Assembly (NCBI GenBank): GCA_030429495.1
Contig: JAUIFH010000007.1
Location: 1-64,000 of the forward strand
Length of the DNA stretch: 64,000 nt
From: Alphaproteobacteria bacterium
GTDB lineage: Bacteria; Pseudomonadota; Alphaproteobacteria; Rhodobacterales; Rhodobacteraceae
Reading direction: 5' to 3'
A program made the translations under genes and the position numbers. Positions 50,693-60,825 of this stretch are shown here, piece after piece. Position 1 is the stretch's first letter; each line of letters opens with the position of its first letter. The notes beneath the pieces were generated by a model, which saw only the letters and a list, made by a program, of their open reading frames with translations, ran no database searches and was not told the DNA's origin.

Positions 50693-52306
50693 ATGTTGAA
50701 CAAACTTCTTCTGACGACGGCTTTGACCGTCGGGCTTGCCCTGCCGTCCGTCGCGGCCAATGTCCAGCCGGGCGAAACGCTCGCCGAAAATCAGGACTAC
50801 ACCTACTGGCTTCTCGACGCGATCAAGTCGATGGACCCGCAGATCAACACCGACGTCGAAGGTTCGGGCGTCCTGCGCGCGCTGTTCGAAGGTCTCTACA
50901 ACGAGGACCAGGTCGGCGGCCTCGTGCCGGGCGTCGCCACGGGCTACGAGCTTTCGGACGACAAGACCACCTACACGTTCCACCTTCGCGACAACGCCAA
51001 ATGGTCGAACGGCGATCCGGTGACGGCGGGCGATTTCGTCTATGCCTGGAAGCGCCTCGCCGATCCGGCGACCGCCTCGGAATACGCCTGGTACATGGAA
51101 CTCATGCAGGTCGTGAATGCAGCCGAGATCATCGCGGGCGAAAAGCCGGTCGATGAACTCGGCGTGACGGCCATCGACGACCACACTCTTGAGGTGAAGA
51201 TCACGGCGCCGCTGCCGTATTTCCCGAAGATGCTTACCCATGCCTCCACCTTCCCGGTGAACCAGAAGGTGATCGAGCAATTCGGCGACAAATGGACCGA
51301 ACCCGGCAATCTCGCCGGCAACGGCGCCTATGTGCTGAAAGAGCACATCCTTGGCGAGAAGGTCGTGATGGAGCCGAACCCGGAATACTGGGACAACGAG
51401 AACACGATCCTTCAGAAGGTCACGGCGCTGACCATCAACGACGAAAACGCCGCGCTGACCCGCTACCTCGCAGGCGAACTTGACCGCACGCAGGTCCCGG
51501 CCGGCCAGTATCCGCGGCTCAAGGCCGAGTACCCGGACGAGGCGATCTCGGTGCCGCAGTCCTGCTCCTACATCTACATGTTCAACCTGGACAAGGATAA
51601 GGGCCCCGAGGCGCTGAAGGACGTGCGCGTGCGCAAGGCGCTGTCCTATGCGATCGACCGCGACATCATCGTCAACAACATCCTTCAGGGCGGTCAGGCA
51701 CCGTCCTACAACTGGACCCATGCGGCGACCGAGGGCTTCGAGATGCCCGAGATCGACTATGCCTCCTGGACCCAGGCGGACCGCACCGCGAAGGCCAAGG
51801 AACTTCTGGCGGAAGCCGGCTACGGCCCGGACAAGCCGCTCGACCTGACGCTGAACTACAACACGTCGGAAGCGCACAAGAAAATCGCCATCGCCGTGCA
51901 GCAGTTCTGGAAAGGCGTCGGCGTCAATCTCACGCTCAACAACATGGAGTGGAAGGTTCACACCGACAAGATGCAGAACCAGGACTTCGAGATCGCGCGC
52001 TATGCGTGGTGCGGCGACTATAACGAGGCGTCGACCTATCTCGACCTCTTCACCTCGTATTCGGGTCACAACAACGGCAAGTTCTTCTCCGAGGACTTCG
52101 ACAAGCTGATGAAGGACTCGAAGACGGCCGAGAACCCGGCCCCGCTCTACAAGGAAGCCGAACAGATCCTCGCGGCGGAAATGCCGTTCGCACCGATCTA
52201 CCAGTACACCAAGGTCGAAATGATCAAGCCCGACATCAAGGGCGCGGGTCTGACCAACCTGATGCAGAACTGGTACCTCAAGGATATGTATCGCGTCGCC
52301 AACTAA
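50693..52306 (+). CDS. oppA: Oligopeptide ABC transporter substrate-binding protein
   Basis: A 537-residue periplasmic SBP_bac_5 protein with a signal peptide (LLLTTALTVGLALPSVAAN) and no lipobox. Family features: SMDPQINTDVEGSGVLRALFEGLYNED, TYTFHLRDNAKWSNGDPVTAGDFVYAWKRLADP, and ALSYAIDRDII. GGAGG lies seven bases before the ATG. First gene of a complete oppABCDF operon; a strong hairpin after its stop likely lowers expression of the later genes. Confidence 0.93.
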   Translation: MLNKLLLTTALTVGLALPSVAANVQPGETLAENQDYTYWLLDAIKSMDPQINTDVEGSGVLRALFEGLYNEDQVGGLVPGVATGYELSDDKTTYTFHLRDNAKWSNGDPVTAGDFVYAWKRLADPATASEYAWYMELMQVVNAAEIIAGEKPVDELGVTAIDDHTLEVKITAPLPYFPKMLTHASTFPVNQKVIEQFGDKWTEPGNLAGNGAYVLKEHILGEKVVMEPNPEYWDNENTILQKVTALTINDENAALTRYLAGELDRTQVPAGQYPRLKAEYPDEAISVPQSCSYIYMFNLDKDKGPEALKDVRVRKALSYAIDRDIIVNNILQGGQAPSYNWTHAATEGFEMPEIDYASWTQADRTAKAKELLAEAGYGPDKPLDLTLNYNTSEAHKKIAIAVQQFWKGVGVNLTLNNMEWKVHTDKMQNQDFEIARYAWCGDYNEASTYLDLFTSYSGHNNGKFFSEDFDKLMKDSKTAENPAPLYKEAEQILAAEMPFAPIYQYTKVEMIKPDIKGAGLTNLMQNWYLKDMYRVAN

Positions 52307-52316
52307 GGCGGCTTCC

Positions 52317-52346
52317 GGGGCGCGCCCGAACGGGCGCGCCCCTTTT
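52317..52346 (+). terminator. Hairpin between oppA and oppB
   Basis: GGGGCGCGCCC (52317-52327) pairs perfectly with GGGCGCGCCCC (52332-52342) over a GAAC loop, followed by TTTTCCC. The short T-run suggests partial termination, or 3'-end protection of the oppA message, common after binding-protein genes. Confidence 0.8.
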
Positions 52347-52368
52347 CCCTGAGGTCGGGGGCAAGTCC

Positions 52369-53292
52369 ATGATTTCCTATATCGCAAAGCGTCTGGCCAT
52401 CGCCGTGCCGACGCTTCTTCTGCTCATAATCGTATCGTTCCTGCTGATGCACGCGGCCCCGGGCGGCCCCTTCACGCAGGAACGCGCGCTGCCGCCGCAG
52501 GTGCTGGCCAATCTGGAGGCGAAATACGGCCTCGATCAGCCGCTCTGGAAGCAGATGGCAAACTACGTCTGGGGCATCGTCGCGCATTTCGACTTCGGCC
52601 CCTCTTTCATCTACAAGGACCGGACGGTGAACGAGATCATCGCCCAGGGCTTCCCGGTGACGCTGACCTACGGCTCGCTCTCGTTTCTGCTGGCTGTCCT
52701 CGTCGGCGTTTCGCTCGGCGTCGCCGCCGCGATCCGGCATAACTCCTGGCTCGACTACCTCGCCGTCGGCATCTCCATCGGCGCGCAGGTTCTGCCGAAT
52801 TTCGTCATGGCGCCGATCCTCGTCCTGGTCTTCACACTCTGGCTCAGATGGCTGCCCGGCGGCGGCTGGGAAGGCGGACAATGGCAGTACATCGTGATGC
52901 CCGTGATCGCGCTTTCGACCTCGTTCATGGCCTCCATCGCGCGCATCACGCGGTCCTCGATGCTTGAGGTGCTGAACTCCAACCACATCCGCACCGCCCG
53001 CGCCAAGGGCCTGCCCGAACGCAAGGTGATCCTGCGCCACGCGCTGAAACCGGCGATGCTGCCGGTAATCTCCTATCTCGGGCCGGCCTTCGTGACGATG
53101 ATCACCGGGTCGGTCGTCGTGGACATCTACTTCTCCACCGGCGGCATCGGGAAGGCCTTCGTCGACAGCGCGCTCAACCGCGACTACGCGGTGATGATGG
53201 GGGTTACGATCCTCGTCGGCGCGCTCACCATTCTCTTCAACCTCGTGGTCGATATCCTCTATGCGTGGATCGACCCGAAGATCCGGTACTGA
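52369..53292 (+). CDS. oppB: Oligopeptide ABC transporter permease OppB
   Basis: A 307-residue inner-membrane permease with six helices. It starts MISYIAKRLAIAVPTLLLL and carries LLMHAAPGGPFTQERALPP, GLDQPLWKQMANYVWGI, and the EAA-loop IRTARAKGLPERKVILRHAL near residue 205 that contacts the ATPase. Ends typically with YAWIDPKIRY. Confidence 0.95.
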   Translation: MISYIAKRLAIAVPTLLLLIIVSFLLMHAAPGGPFTQERALPPQVLANLEAKYGLDQPLWKQMANYVWGIVAHFDFGPSFIYKDRTVNEIIAQGFPVTLTYGSLSFLLAVLVGVSLGVAAAIRHNSWLDYLAVGISIGAQVLPNFVMAPILVLVFTLWLRWLPGGGWEGGQWQYIVMPVIALSTSFMASIARITRSSMLEVLNSNHIRTARAKGLPERKVILRHALKPAMLPVISYLGPAFVTMITGSVVVDIYFSTGGIGKAFVDSALNRDYAVMMGVTILVGALTILFNLVVDILYAWIDPKIRY

Positions 53293-53295
53293 GCC

Positions 53296-54222
53296 ATGGT
53301 CGTCGATACGATAAAAATGAAAAGCCTGAGCGACCGGCTCGCCGCCGAAGAGGTCGCCGGGCGTTCGCTCTGGGCCGACGCCCGCCATCGCTTCCTGCGC
53401 AACAAGGCCGCCGTCGCGGGGCTGTTCATCCTGATTCTCATCGGCCTCTTCGCCCTCTTCGGCAACTACATTGCCGCCTGGTCGAACGAGGAGCTTGATT
53501 TCACCGTGATGGGTCAGGTCGCCGAACTCGGCGGGCCGTCGTTTGAAAACGGCCACTACTTCGGGACCGACGATCTCGGCCGCGATCTTTTCGCACGGAC
53601 GGTTCAGGGAACCCGCATCTCGCTCATGGTCGGCATCGTCGGATCGTTGATCGCCGTCATCGTCGGCACGCTTTACGGCGCGACGGCCGGCTATGTCGGC
53701 GGGCGCACCGACAATATCATGATGCGCACCGTCGATATCCTGATGTCGATCCCCTACATGTTCGTGCTGATCCTGCTTTTGGTGATGTTCGGCCGCTCGA
53801 TAGCCATGCTCTTCATCGGCATCGGCCTGATCTCCTGGCTCGACATGAGCCGGATCGTGCGGGGCCAGACGCTGAGCCTGAAGCACAAGGAATTCATCGA
53901 GGCCGCGCAGGCGACCGGGGTTCCGAGCTTCACCATCATCCGGCGCCACATCGTGCCGAACCTTCTGGGCGTCGTCGCGGTCTATGCGACGCTGCTGGTG
54001 CCGCTGATGATCCTCACCGAAAGCTTCATCTCGTTCCTCGGTCTTGGCGTGCAGGAACCGCTGACAAGCTGGGGCGCCCTCATCTCCGAAGGCGCGGGAA
54101 CGATCAACTACGGCACGCTCTGGCAGCTCGCCTTCCCGCTCTTCTTCTTCATCATCACGCTCTTCGCCTTCTTCTTCGTCGGCGACGGCCTGCGCGACGC
54201 GCTCGACCCGAAGGATCGCTGA
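53296..54222 (+). CDS. oppC: Oligopeptide ABC transporter permease OppC
   Basis: A 308-residue permease with six helices. It has the family N-terminus SLWADARHRFLRNKAAVAG, the periplasmic marker GHYFGTDDLGRDLFARTVQG, and the cytoplasmic EAA motif EFIEAAQATGVPSFTIIRRH near residue 197. It ends GDGLRDALDPKDR. It starts three bases after oppB and ends one base before the oppD start. Confidence 0.95.
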   Translation: MVVDTIKMKSLSDRLAAEEVAGRSLWADARHRFLRNKAAVAGLFILILIGLFALFGNYIAAWSNEELDFTVMGQVAELGGPSFENGHYFGTDDLGRDLFARTVQGTRISLMVGIVGSLIAVIVGTLYGATAGYVGGRTDNIMMRTVDILMSIPYMFVLILLLVMFGRSIAMLFIGIGLISWLDMSRIVRGQTLSLKHKEFIEAAQATGVPSFTIIRRHIVPNLLGVVAVYATLLVPLMILTESFISFLGLGVQEPLTSWGALISEGAGTINYGTLWQLAFPLFFFIITLFAFFFVGDGLRDALDPKDR

Positions 54223-54223
54223 C

Positions 54224-55192
54224 ATGGCGCTGCTTGAAGTAAACGATCTGGGCGTCAGCTTCGCCACGCCCGACGGCACGGTGAATGCCGTCAACGGGGT
54301 GAACTTCACCCTCGACAAAGGGGAAACCCTTGGGATCGTGGGTGAAAGCGGCTCTGGCAAAAGCCAGCTTTCCTTCGCGATCATGGGGCTTCTGGCCAAG
54401 AACGGCACCGCGACCGGGTCGGTGAAATTCGCCGGCAAGGAAATCCTTAACGCCCCGCCGCATGTCATCAACCCGATCCGCGCGAACCAGATCGCCATGG
54501 TCTTTCAGGACCCGATGACCTCGCTCAACCCCTATATGCGGGTCTCCGACCAGATGGCAGAGGTGCTGATCCACCACAAAGGCATGGGCAAGGCCGAGGC
54601 GGTGAGGGAATCCATCCGCATGCTCGACGCCGTGAAAATCCCCGACGCCGCCGGTCGCGTCGGTCTCTATCCGCACGAGTTTTCCGGCGGCATGCGCCAG
54701 CGGGTGATGATCGCCATGTCGCTCCTGTGCCGGCCGGAGCTGTTGATCGCCGACGAACCGACGACGGCGCTCGACGTCACCGTTCAGGCGCAGATCATGA
54801 TGCTTCTTCGCGATCTCCAGCGCGATTTCGGCATGGCCACGATCCTCATCACCCACGACCTCGGCGTTGTCGCGGGATTCTGCGAGGATGTGCTGGTGCT
54901 CTATGGCGGTCAGGTCATGGAACAAAGCCCGGTCGATCCACTATTCGCGGCGCCGACGCATCCCTATACGCGCGGCCTTCTGAAGGCGATCCCGCGCGTC
55001 GACCACCACGGCGACGATCTGGACAGCATCCCCGGCAGCCCGCCGAACATGACGAACGCGCCGAAAGGCTGTCCTTTTGCCCCGCGCTGCGATTTCGCGG
55101 GCGATGACTGCCTCGATCACCTTGCTCCGCTGACCCAGTTCGCCCCCGACCGCTGGCGCGCCTGCAACCGCAAGCTGGAGGAACTCGCATGA
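54224..55192 (+). CDS. oppD: Oligopeptide ABC transporter ATPase OppD
   Basis: A 322-residue ATPase: Walker [10 protein letters not shown] near residue 40, Q-loop [14 protein letters not shown], signature [16 protein letters not shown], Walker [15 protein letters not shown], and the C-terminal extension [14 protein letters not shown] with the three cysteines typical of this class. Its stop overlaps the oppF ATG (ATGA). Confidence 0.96.
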   Translation: MALLEVNDLGVSFATPDGTVNAVNGVNFTLDKGETLGIVGESGSGKSQLSFAIMGLLAKNGTATGSVKFAGKEILNAPPHVINPIRANQIAMVFQDPMTSLNPYMRVSDQMAEVLIHHKGMGKAEAVRESIRMLDAVKIPDAAGRVGLYPHEFSGGMRQRVMIAMSLLCRPELLIADEPTTALDVTVQAQIMMLLRDLQRDFGMATILITHDLGVVAGFCEDVLVLYGGQVMEQSPVDPLFAAPTHPYTRGLLKAIPRVDHHGDDLDSIPGSPPNMTNAPKGCPFAPRCDFAGDDCLDHLAPLTQFAPDRWRACNRKLEELA

Positions 55193-56202
55193 CCGAACCG
55201 CTGCTTCGCGTCGAAGACCTGCGCGTCACGTTCGAACTTCGCCGGGCGGGCGACATGCCGTGGACGAAACCACGCCTCCTCCATGCCGTCTCGGGCGTGA
55301 ATTTCGAACTCTTTCCGGGTGAGACCCTTGGCGTCGTCGGGGAATCGGGCTGCGGCAAATCCACTTTGGCCCGCGCCATCATCCAGATGGTTCCGGCCAC
55401 CGGAAAGGCGATCTGGCAGGGCAAGACAAACCTGCTGGCGCTTTCGAAGCGCGAGATGCTGAAATTCCGCTCGGATATCCAGATGGTGTTTCAGGACCCG
55501 CTGGCGAGCCTCAATCCGCGCATGACCGTGGGCCAGATCATCGCCGAACCGCTCAGGACCCACAAACCGGACCTGAGCGGCGAAGAGGTCAAGACCCGGG
55601 TCAAGAAGATGATGGACCGGGTGGGCCTTCTTCCGAACCAGATCAACCGCTATCCGCACGAATTCTCTGGCGGACAGTGCCAACGGATCGGCATCGCCCG
55701 GGCGCTGATCGTGGAGCCGAAGCTTCTCATCTGCGACGAGCCCGTCTCGGCCCTCGACGTGTCGATCCAGGCGCAGGTGATCAACCTTCTGGCGGAGCTG
55801 CAACGCGATCTCGGCCTTGCGATGATCTTCATCGCGCACGACCTGTCGGTGGTCAAACATATCTCCGACCGGGTCATGGTGCTCTATCTCGGGCGCGAGA
55901 TGGAGATGGCGACAAGCCATGACCTCTATGCCGATCCGCAGCACCCCTATACGCAGGCGCTTCTCTCTGCGGTCCCGATTCCCGATCCGGTCGCAGAGCG
56001 GGCCAAGACCATGATCCCGCTCGACGGCGACCTGCCCTCCCCGCTCGCGCCGCCTTCAGGCTGCGTGTTTCGCACCCGCTGCCCCCGGGCCGAGCAGCGC
56101 TGCGCCGAAACGGCGCCGGCGCTGACACCCGGCGTTCATGGCGTCGCCTGCCATTTCCCCGGCCCCCTTGTCCGCGGCGGACGACCCCTCGAGAACGCGT
56201 AG
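55189..56202 (+). CDS. oppF: Oligopeptide ABC transporter ATPase OppF
   Basis: A 337-residue ATPase: Walker [11 protein letters not shown]-loop [14 protein letters not shown], signature [16 protein letters not shown], Walker [15 protein letters not shown], and C-terminal Cys motif [14 protein letters not shown]. The signature has Cys after GGQ rather than the more usual Arg. It is the last gene of the operon and converges on the FAH-family gene (7 bases). Confidence 0.96.
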   Translation: MTEPLLRVEDLRVTFELRRAGDMPWTKPRLLHAVSGVNFELFPGETLGVVGESGCGKSTLARAIIQMVPATGKAIWQGKTNLLALSKREMLKFRSDIQMVFQDPLASLNPRMTVGQIIAEPLRTHKPDLSGEEVKTRVKKMMDRVGLLPNQINRYPHEFSGGQCQRIGIARALIVEPKLLICDEPVSALDVSIQAQVINLLAELQRDLGLAMIFIAHDLSVVKHISDRVMVLYLGREMEMATSHDLYADPQHPYTQALLSAVPIPDPVAERAKTMIPLDGDLPSPLAPPSGCVFRTRCPRAEQRCAETAPALTPGVHGVACHFPGPLVRGGRPLENA

Positions 56203-56209
56203 CCGCGCA

Positions 56210-57064
56210 TTACATCACGACGACACTCTGTGTCTGAACGCCAAGGCCGTCGATGCCGAGCCGCATGACCTCACCGCCTTTCAGGTAGACCGGCGGTTTC
56301 TGTCCCATGCCGACCCCCGGCGGCGTGCCGGTCGCGATCACGTCTCCCGGTTGCAGGGACATGAACCTGCTGACATAGGAGATCAGGTGCGGCACGCGGA
56401 ATATCATCGTCGCGGTTGACCCGTCCTGATAGCGATGGCCGTCGACCTCCAGCCACATCCTCAGATTTCCGGTGTCGCCCACCTCGTCCGGCGTCACGAG
56501 CCATGGCCCGATCGGGCCGAACGTGTCGCAACCCTTGCCCTTGTCCCAGGTGCCGCCACGCTCGATCTGGTATTCACGCTCACTGACATCGTTTGCCACG
56601 CAGTAACCCGCCACGTGGGACAGCGCATCGGCCTCGTCGATGTAACTCCCGCCCTGCCCTATCACGACGGCCAGTTCCACCTCCCAGTCGGTCTTTCGCG
56701 CGCCCCGTGGGATGATCACGTCGTCATCCGGCCCGTTGATGCAGGAGGTCCACTTGTTGAAGATGATCGGCTCGGCAGGCACCGGCATCCCGGCCTCGGC
56801 CGCGTGGTCGGCGTAGTTGAGGCCGATCGCGACGAACTTGCCGACATGGCCGACGCAGGGGCCAAGCCGCAGGTCCCTTTGCGGCACACCCGCGACAAGC
56901 GGCAGCGTTTCCGGTGCAATGGCGCCAAGGCGGCGCAGAGTTTCGGGAAGTAATGCCGCGCCGGAAAGGTCGTCGACAACACCGGAGATGTCGCGCACCA
57001 GCCCCCCTGCATCGAGAAGACCCGGTCTTTCCTGCCCCTTCGGGCCGTATCGAAGAAGTTTCAT
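56210..57064 (-). CDS. Fumarylacetoacetate-hydrolase-family enzyme
   Basis: A 284-residue FAH-fold hydrolase/hydratase. It has FVAIGLNYADHAAEAGMPVP near residue 75, FNKWTSCINGPDDDVIIPR, WEVELAVVIGQGG with the metal-binding glutamates, GYCVANDVSEREYQ, and DVIATGTPPGVG near 245. Members act on 2-keto-3-deoxysugar acids, ureidoglycolate or catechol-ring products. The neighbours are peptide transporters, so no pathway can be assigned. Confidence 0.85.
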   Translation of the reverse strand: MKLLRYGPKGQERPGLLDAGGLVRDISGVVDDLSGAALLPETLRRLGAIAPETLPLVAGVPQRDLRLGPCVGHVGKFVAIGLNYADHAAEAGMPVPAEPIIFNKWTSCINGPDDDVIIPRGARKTDWEVELAVVIGQGGSYIDEADALSHVAGYCVANDVSEREYQIERGGTWDKGKGCDTFGPIGPWLVTPDEVGDTGNLRMWLEVDGHRYQDGSTATMIFRVPHLISYVSRFMSLQPGDVIATGTPPGVGMGQKPPVYLKGGEVMRLGIDGLGVQTQSVVVM

Positions 57065-57149
57065 CGCACCATCCACCGCGAACACTTCGCAGAAAGCTGA
57101 CCATTCGGGCGTTCGCGGTCAAGCGTCCGTCTCTCGGGGCGGAAACTCC

Positions 57150-57179
57150 TTGACTCATAATTTGACCAAGAGGTTAATC
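57150..57179 (+). promoter_or_regulatory. Candidate promoter for the second peptide ABC operon
   Basis: TTGACT (57150-57155), an 18-base spacer, then TTAATC (57174-57179). The stretch is the most AT-rich part of the 194-base gap and lies 79 bases before the first start codon. Confidence 0.4.
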
Positions 57180-57258
57180 GGCGCATGGCGACGCGGCCCG
57201 CCCCGGCGGGCCCCCTTGCCCAACGACAAACACTGTTCCGACAGCGGAGGAAATTCGA

Positions 57259-58851
57259 ATGCTTCACAGTCGCACCCTTCTTGCGGCAACGGTCGCCGTG
57301 TTCGGCCTGTTCGCAGGCCCGGATGCACGGGCCGAAACGCCACCCGACACACTGATCCAGGCCTGGGCCATCGACGACATCATCTCGCTCGACCCGGCCG
57401 AAATCTTTGAGTTCACCGCGTCGGAGATCGCCGGCAACTCCTACGAGGGGCTGATCGGCTACGACCCGATGGACGTAACCAAGATCTACGGCAAGATCGC
57501 CGAAAGCTGGGAAGTCGCCGCCGACGGCATGTCGATCAGCTTCAAGATCAAGCCGGGCCGCACCTTCGCCTCCGGCAATCCGATCACCGCCGAGGATGTG
57601 GTCTTCTCGCTGACCCGCGCGGTAAAGCTCGACAAGTCGCCGGCCTTCATTCTGACCCAGTTCGGGCTGAACGCCGACAACGTCGACCAGATGGTCACGC
57701 AGGAAGGGGACGATACCGTCGTCTTCCGCATGGACAAACCCTATGCGCCGACGCTGGTGCTTTACTGCCTGACAGCGACCGTGGGCTTCGTCGTCGACAA
57801 GCAGACGGTCATGGCCAACGAGCAGAACGGCGATTTCGGCTACGAATGGCTGAAGACAAACTATGCCGGCTCCGGCCCGTTCTCGATTCGCGAATGGCGC
57901 GCCAACGAGGCCGTGGTGCTTGAGCGGAACGAGAACTATTCCGGCGACGCGGCGCCCATGGCACGCGTGATCTACCGCCATATTCCGGAAGGCGCGACGC
58001 AGCGCCTGCTCTTGGAACAGGGCGACATCGACATTGCCCGCTCGCTCACCGCCGAGGAACTCGATGCCGTGCGCGCCAATGCCGACCTGAAGATCCAGGA
58101 AGGCCCGAAAGGCTCGATCTACTATCTCGGCCTGAACCAGAAGAACGAAAACCTTTCGAAGCCCGAAGTGCGGCAGGCGATGAAGTATCTCGTCGACTAC
58201 CAGGCCATCGCAGACACGATCATGAAGGGCAAGGTGACGGTTCACCAGGCGTTCCTGCCGAAAGGTTTCCTCGGTGCGCTTGAGGATACGCCTTTCTCGC
58301 TCGACGTGGCCAAGGCGAAAGAGCTGCTTGCCGCGGCCGGTGTTCCGGACGGGTTCAGCGTGACGATGGATACCCGCAACACGCCAGAGATCACCGGCAT
58401 CGCGCAGGCGATCCAGCAGACGATGGCGCAGGCCGGCATCCAGATGGAACTGATCCCGGGCGACGGCCAGCAGACGCTGACCAAGTACCGCGCGCGCAAC
58501 CACGACATCTACATCGGCCGCTGGGGCCCGGACTATCAGGACCCGCATACCAACGCCGATACCTTTGCGCGCAACCCGGACAATTCCGACGACGCGGCCT
58601 CCAAGCCGCTTGCCTGGCGGAACGCCTGGGATATCCCCGACATGACCGCGAAGGCGGATGCCGCCGTTCTCGAAGGCGATGCTGGGAAGCGTGGCGAGAT
58701 GTATCTGGAAATCCAGAAGGAGCATCAGGAGACCTCGCCCTTCGTCATCATGTTCCAGGAGATCGAAGTCTCGGCGATGCGGTCGAACGTCAACGGCTTC
58801 ATCGTCGGCCCGTCGTTCAACGACAACAACTTCGCCCATGTGACCAAGTGA
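57259..58851 (+). CDS. Peptide-type ABC transporter substrate-binding protein (second system)
   Basis: A 530-residue SBP_bac_5 protein with a signal peptide (TLLAATVAVFGLFAGPDARAE). It has IISLDPAEIFEFTASEIAGNSYEGL, ADGMSISFKIKPGRTFASG, and TKYRARNHDIYIGRWGPDYQDPHT near residue 415. The WGPDYxDP segment is typical of binding proteins for small peptides. GGAGG lies eight bases before the ATG. It starts an operon of seven chained genes. Confidence 0.92.
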   Translation: MLHSRTLLAATVAVFGLFAGPDARAETPPDTLIQAWAIDDIISLDPAEIFEFTASEIAGNSYEGLIGYDPMDVTKIYGKIAESWEVAADGMSISFKIKPGRTFASGNPITAEDVVFSLTRAVKLDKSPAFILTQFGLNADNVDQMVTQEGDDTVVFRMDKPYAPTLVLYCLTATVGFVVDKQTVMANEQNGDFGYEWLKTNYAGSGPFSIREWRANEAVVLERNENYSGDAAPMARVIYRHIPEGATQRLLLEQGDIDIARSLTAEELDAVRANADLKIQEGPKGSIYYLGLNQKNENLSKPEVRQAMKYLVDYQAIADTIMKGKVTVHQAFLPKGFLGALEDTPFSLDVAKAKELLAAAGVPDGFSVTMDTRNTPEITGIAQAIQQTMAQAGIQMELIPGDGQQTLTKYRARNHDIYIGRWGPDYQDPHTNADTFARNPDNSDDAASKPLAWRNAWDIPDMTAKADAAVLEGDAGKRGEMYLEIQKEHQETSPFVIMFQEIEVSAMRSNVNGFIVGPSFNDNNFAHVTK

Positions 58852-58852
58852 C

Positions 58853-59914
58853 ATGAGTGACACGACTGCCAACGGGGGGCGCGAAAGCGCCCTCCTGCGG
58901 TTTCTCTGGAAGACCGTGAAACTGCTCGCCACTGTCGCGTTGACCTTCCTCGGTCTCCTGCTCGCCACATTCCTGATCGGACGTGTCGTTCCGGTGGACC
59001 CGGTCCTTGCCGTCATCGGGGACCGCGCGCCGCAATCGGTCTACGACCGCGTTTATGTCGAGCTCGGCCTTGACCGGCCGCTCTACGAACAGTTCTGGCT
59101 TTACCTCGAAAAGGTCTTTACCGGCGATTTCGGCCAGAGTTTCCTGACCAAGCGCGACATCGTGGACGATATCCGCCGCGTGTTCCCCGCGACGCTGGAA
59201 CTGGCAACCGTCGCAATCCTTATCGGAACGCTCTTCGGCATCCCGCTGGGCGTCTGGGCGGCGGTTCGTCAGGGGCGCTTTGCCGACCAGTTCGTCCGCG
59301 TCTTCGGCCTCATCGGTTACTCGGCGCCCATCTTCTGGCTCGGGCTGCTCGGTCTTCTCGTCTTCTATGCGCGACTGCACTGGGTCGCCGGGCCGGGACG
59401 GATCGACATCGCCTACGAGTATTCCATTACCGCGAAGACGGGACTTCTCCTGCTCGATAGCGCGATGCAGGGCGAATGGGACGCGTTCAAGAATGTGTTT
59501 TCCCACATCATCCTGCCCGCCTCGCTTCTGGGGTATTTCTCCATGGCCTATATCAGCCGGATGACCCGCAGCTTCATGTTGAACGAACTGGCGCAGGAAT
59601 ATGTCACGACCGCGCGGGTCAAGGGTGTGCCGGAATGGCGGATCATCTGGGTCCACGCGCTCGGGAACGCGGCGGTGCCGCTGGTGACTGTCGTCGCCCT
59701 CTCCTATGCCAACCTTCTGGAGGGCTCTGTCCTGACCGAGACGGTCTTTGCCTGGCCGGGCCTTGGGCAATACCTCACCAACTCGCTACAGAACGCCGAC
59801 ATGAACGCCGTCCTTGGCGGAACGCTGGTCATCGGTGCGATATTCGTCGGGCTGAACCTTCTGTCCGATCTCCTCTACAACCTTCTCGATCCACGCGTCC
59901 GGAGGCATGCATGA
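58853..59914 (+). CDS. Peptide-type ABC transporter permease, first subunit (second system)
   Basis: A 353-residue permease. It is longer than OppB because of an N-terminal extension and a periplasmic insertion near residue 185-205 (LHWVAGPGRIDIAYEYS). It has VVPVDPVLAVIGDRAP and the EAA loop YVTTARVKGVPEWRIIWVHAL near 258. It lies two bases after the binding-protein stop and overlaps the next gene (ATGA). Confidence 0.93.
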   Translation: MSDTTANGGRESALLRFLWKTVKLLATVALTFLGLLLATFLIGRVVPVDPVLAVIGDRAPQSVYDRVYVELGLDRPLYEQFWLYLEKVFTGDFGQSFLTKRDIVDDIRRVFPATLELATVAILIGTLFGIPLGVWAAVRQGRFADQFVRVFGLIGYSAPIFWLGLLGLLVFYARLHWVAGPGRIDIAYEYSITAKTGLLLLDSAMQGEWDAFKNVFSHIILPASLLGYFSMAYISRMTRSFMLNELAQEYVTTARVKGVPEWRIIWVHALGNAAVPLVTVVALSYANLLEGSVLTETVFAWPGLGQYLTNSLQNADMNAVLGGTLVIGAIFVGLNLLSDLLYNLLDPRVRRHA

Positions 59915-60825
59915 CCGTCCTGTCCCGCCGGGAATGGCTGCTGTCCGACCGCCCCGCATCGCGCCGTCAGGCCCGACTGGGGCAAGTCTACCGAACCTGG
60001 CTTGGTTTCCGCTCGAACTGGTTGGCGATGGTCGGGCTTGCCATCGTCCTCACGCTCATCCTCGTCGCGGCCTTCGCCGATGTGATCGCACCCTACGATC
60101 CCGTCGTGGGCGGTGATCTGAGGACCGAACGCTTCCTGCCGCCGTTCACGGACGGCCACATCCTAGGAACCGATGATCTGTCGCGGGACATCTTCAGCCG
60201 TATCGTTCACGGGTCGCGCCTGACGCTCATGGTCGTTGTCCTCGTCGCCGTCATCGCGACGCCGATCGGCCTTCTGGTCGGCACCACTGCCGGCTATTTC
60301 GGCCGCTGGGTCGACGTGACGCTGATGCGGATCACCGACATCTTCCTTGCCTTCCCCCGTCTCATCCTCGCGCTGGCCTTCGTGGCCGCGCTGGGGCCGG
60401 GGATCGAGAACGCGATCATCGCAATCGCGATCACCTCATGGCCCCCCTATGCCCGCCTCGCGCGGGCGGAGACGCTGACGATCCGCGACAGCGACTTCAT
60501 CAACGCGGCAAGACTGCAAGGGGCCTCGTCAGCGCGCATTCTCTGGGGCCATATCACGCCGCTCTGCCTGTCCTCCGTTATCATCCGCGTCACGCTCGAC
60601 ATGGCCGGGATCATCCTGACGGCGGCGGGCCTCGGCTTCCTCGGCCTCGGCGCGCAGCCACCGCAACCCGAATGGGGCGCGATGATCGCCGCGGGCCGGC
60701 GGTTCCTCATCGACCAGTGGTGGGTTGCCACCATGCCCGGCATCGCCATCTTCATCGTCTCGCTCGGCTTCAACCTTCTCGGTGACGGCCTTCGCGACGT
60801 TCTGGACCCGAAGGCCCGCAAATGA
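59911..60825 (+). CDS. Peptide-type ABC transporter permease, second subunit (second system)
   Basis: A 304-residue permease. It has the DppC-like landmarks GFRSNWLAMVGLAIVL, PPFTDGHILGTDDLSRDIFS and the EAA loop DFINAARLQGASSARILWGH near residue 195, then LGFLGLGAQPPQPEWG. The ATG at 59911 overlaps the upstream stop, so the extended upstream reading frame is rejected. It overlaps the ATPase gene (ATGA). Confidence 0.94.
   Translation: MTVLSRREWLLSDRPASRRQARLGQVYRTWLGFRSNWLAMVGLAIVLTLILVAAFADVIAPYDPVVGGDLRTERFLPPFTDGHILGTDDLSRDIFSRIVHGSRLTLMVVVLVAVIATPIGLLVGTTAGYFGRWVDVTLMRITDIFLAFPRLILALAFVAALGPGIENAIIAIAITSWPPYARLARAETLTIRDSDFINAARLQGASSARILWGHITPLCLSSVIIRVTLDMAGIILTAAGLGFLGLGAQPPQPEWGAMIAAGRRFLIDQWWVATMPGIAIFIVSLGFNLLGDGLRDVLDPKARK

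Noticed and set aside
50507-52387. 626-codon minus-strand open frame opposite oppA
   Set aside because: Antisense shadow of the binding-protein gene without any recognisable motif.
52303-54498. 731-codon minus-strand open frame opposite oppB/oppC
   Set aside because: Antisense to two clear permeases; composition is dominated by Asp/Glu/His/Arg, typical of the reverse frame of membrane-protein genes.
57061-59016. 651-codon minus-strand open frame opposite the second binding-protein gene
   Set aside because: Antisense shadow; it also crosses the promoter region and has no domain.
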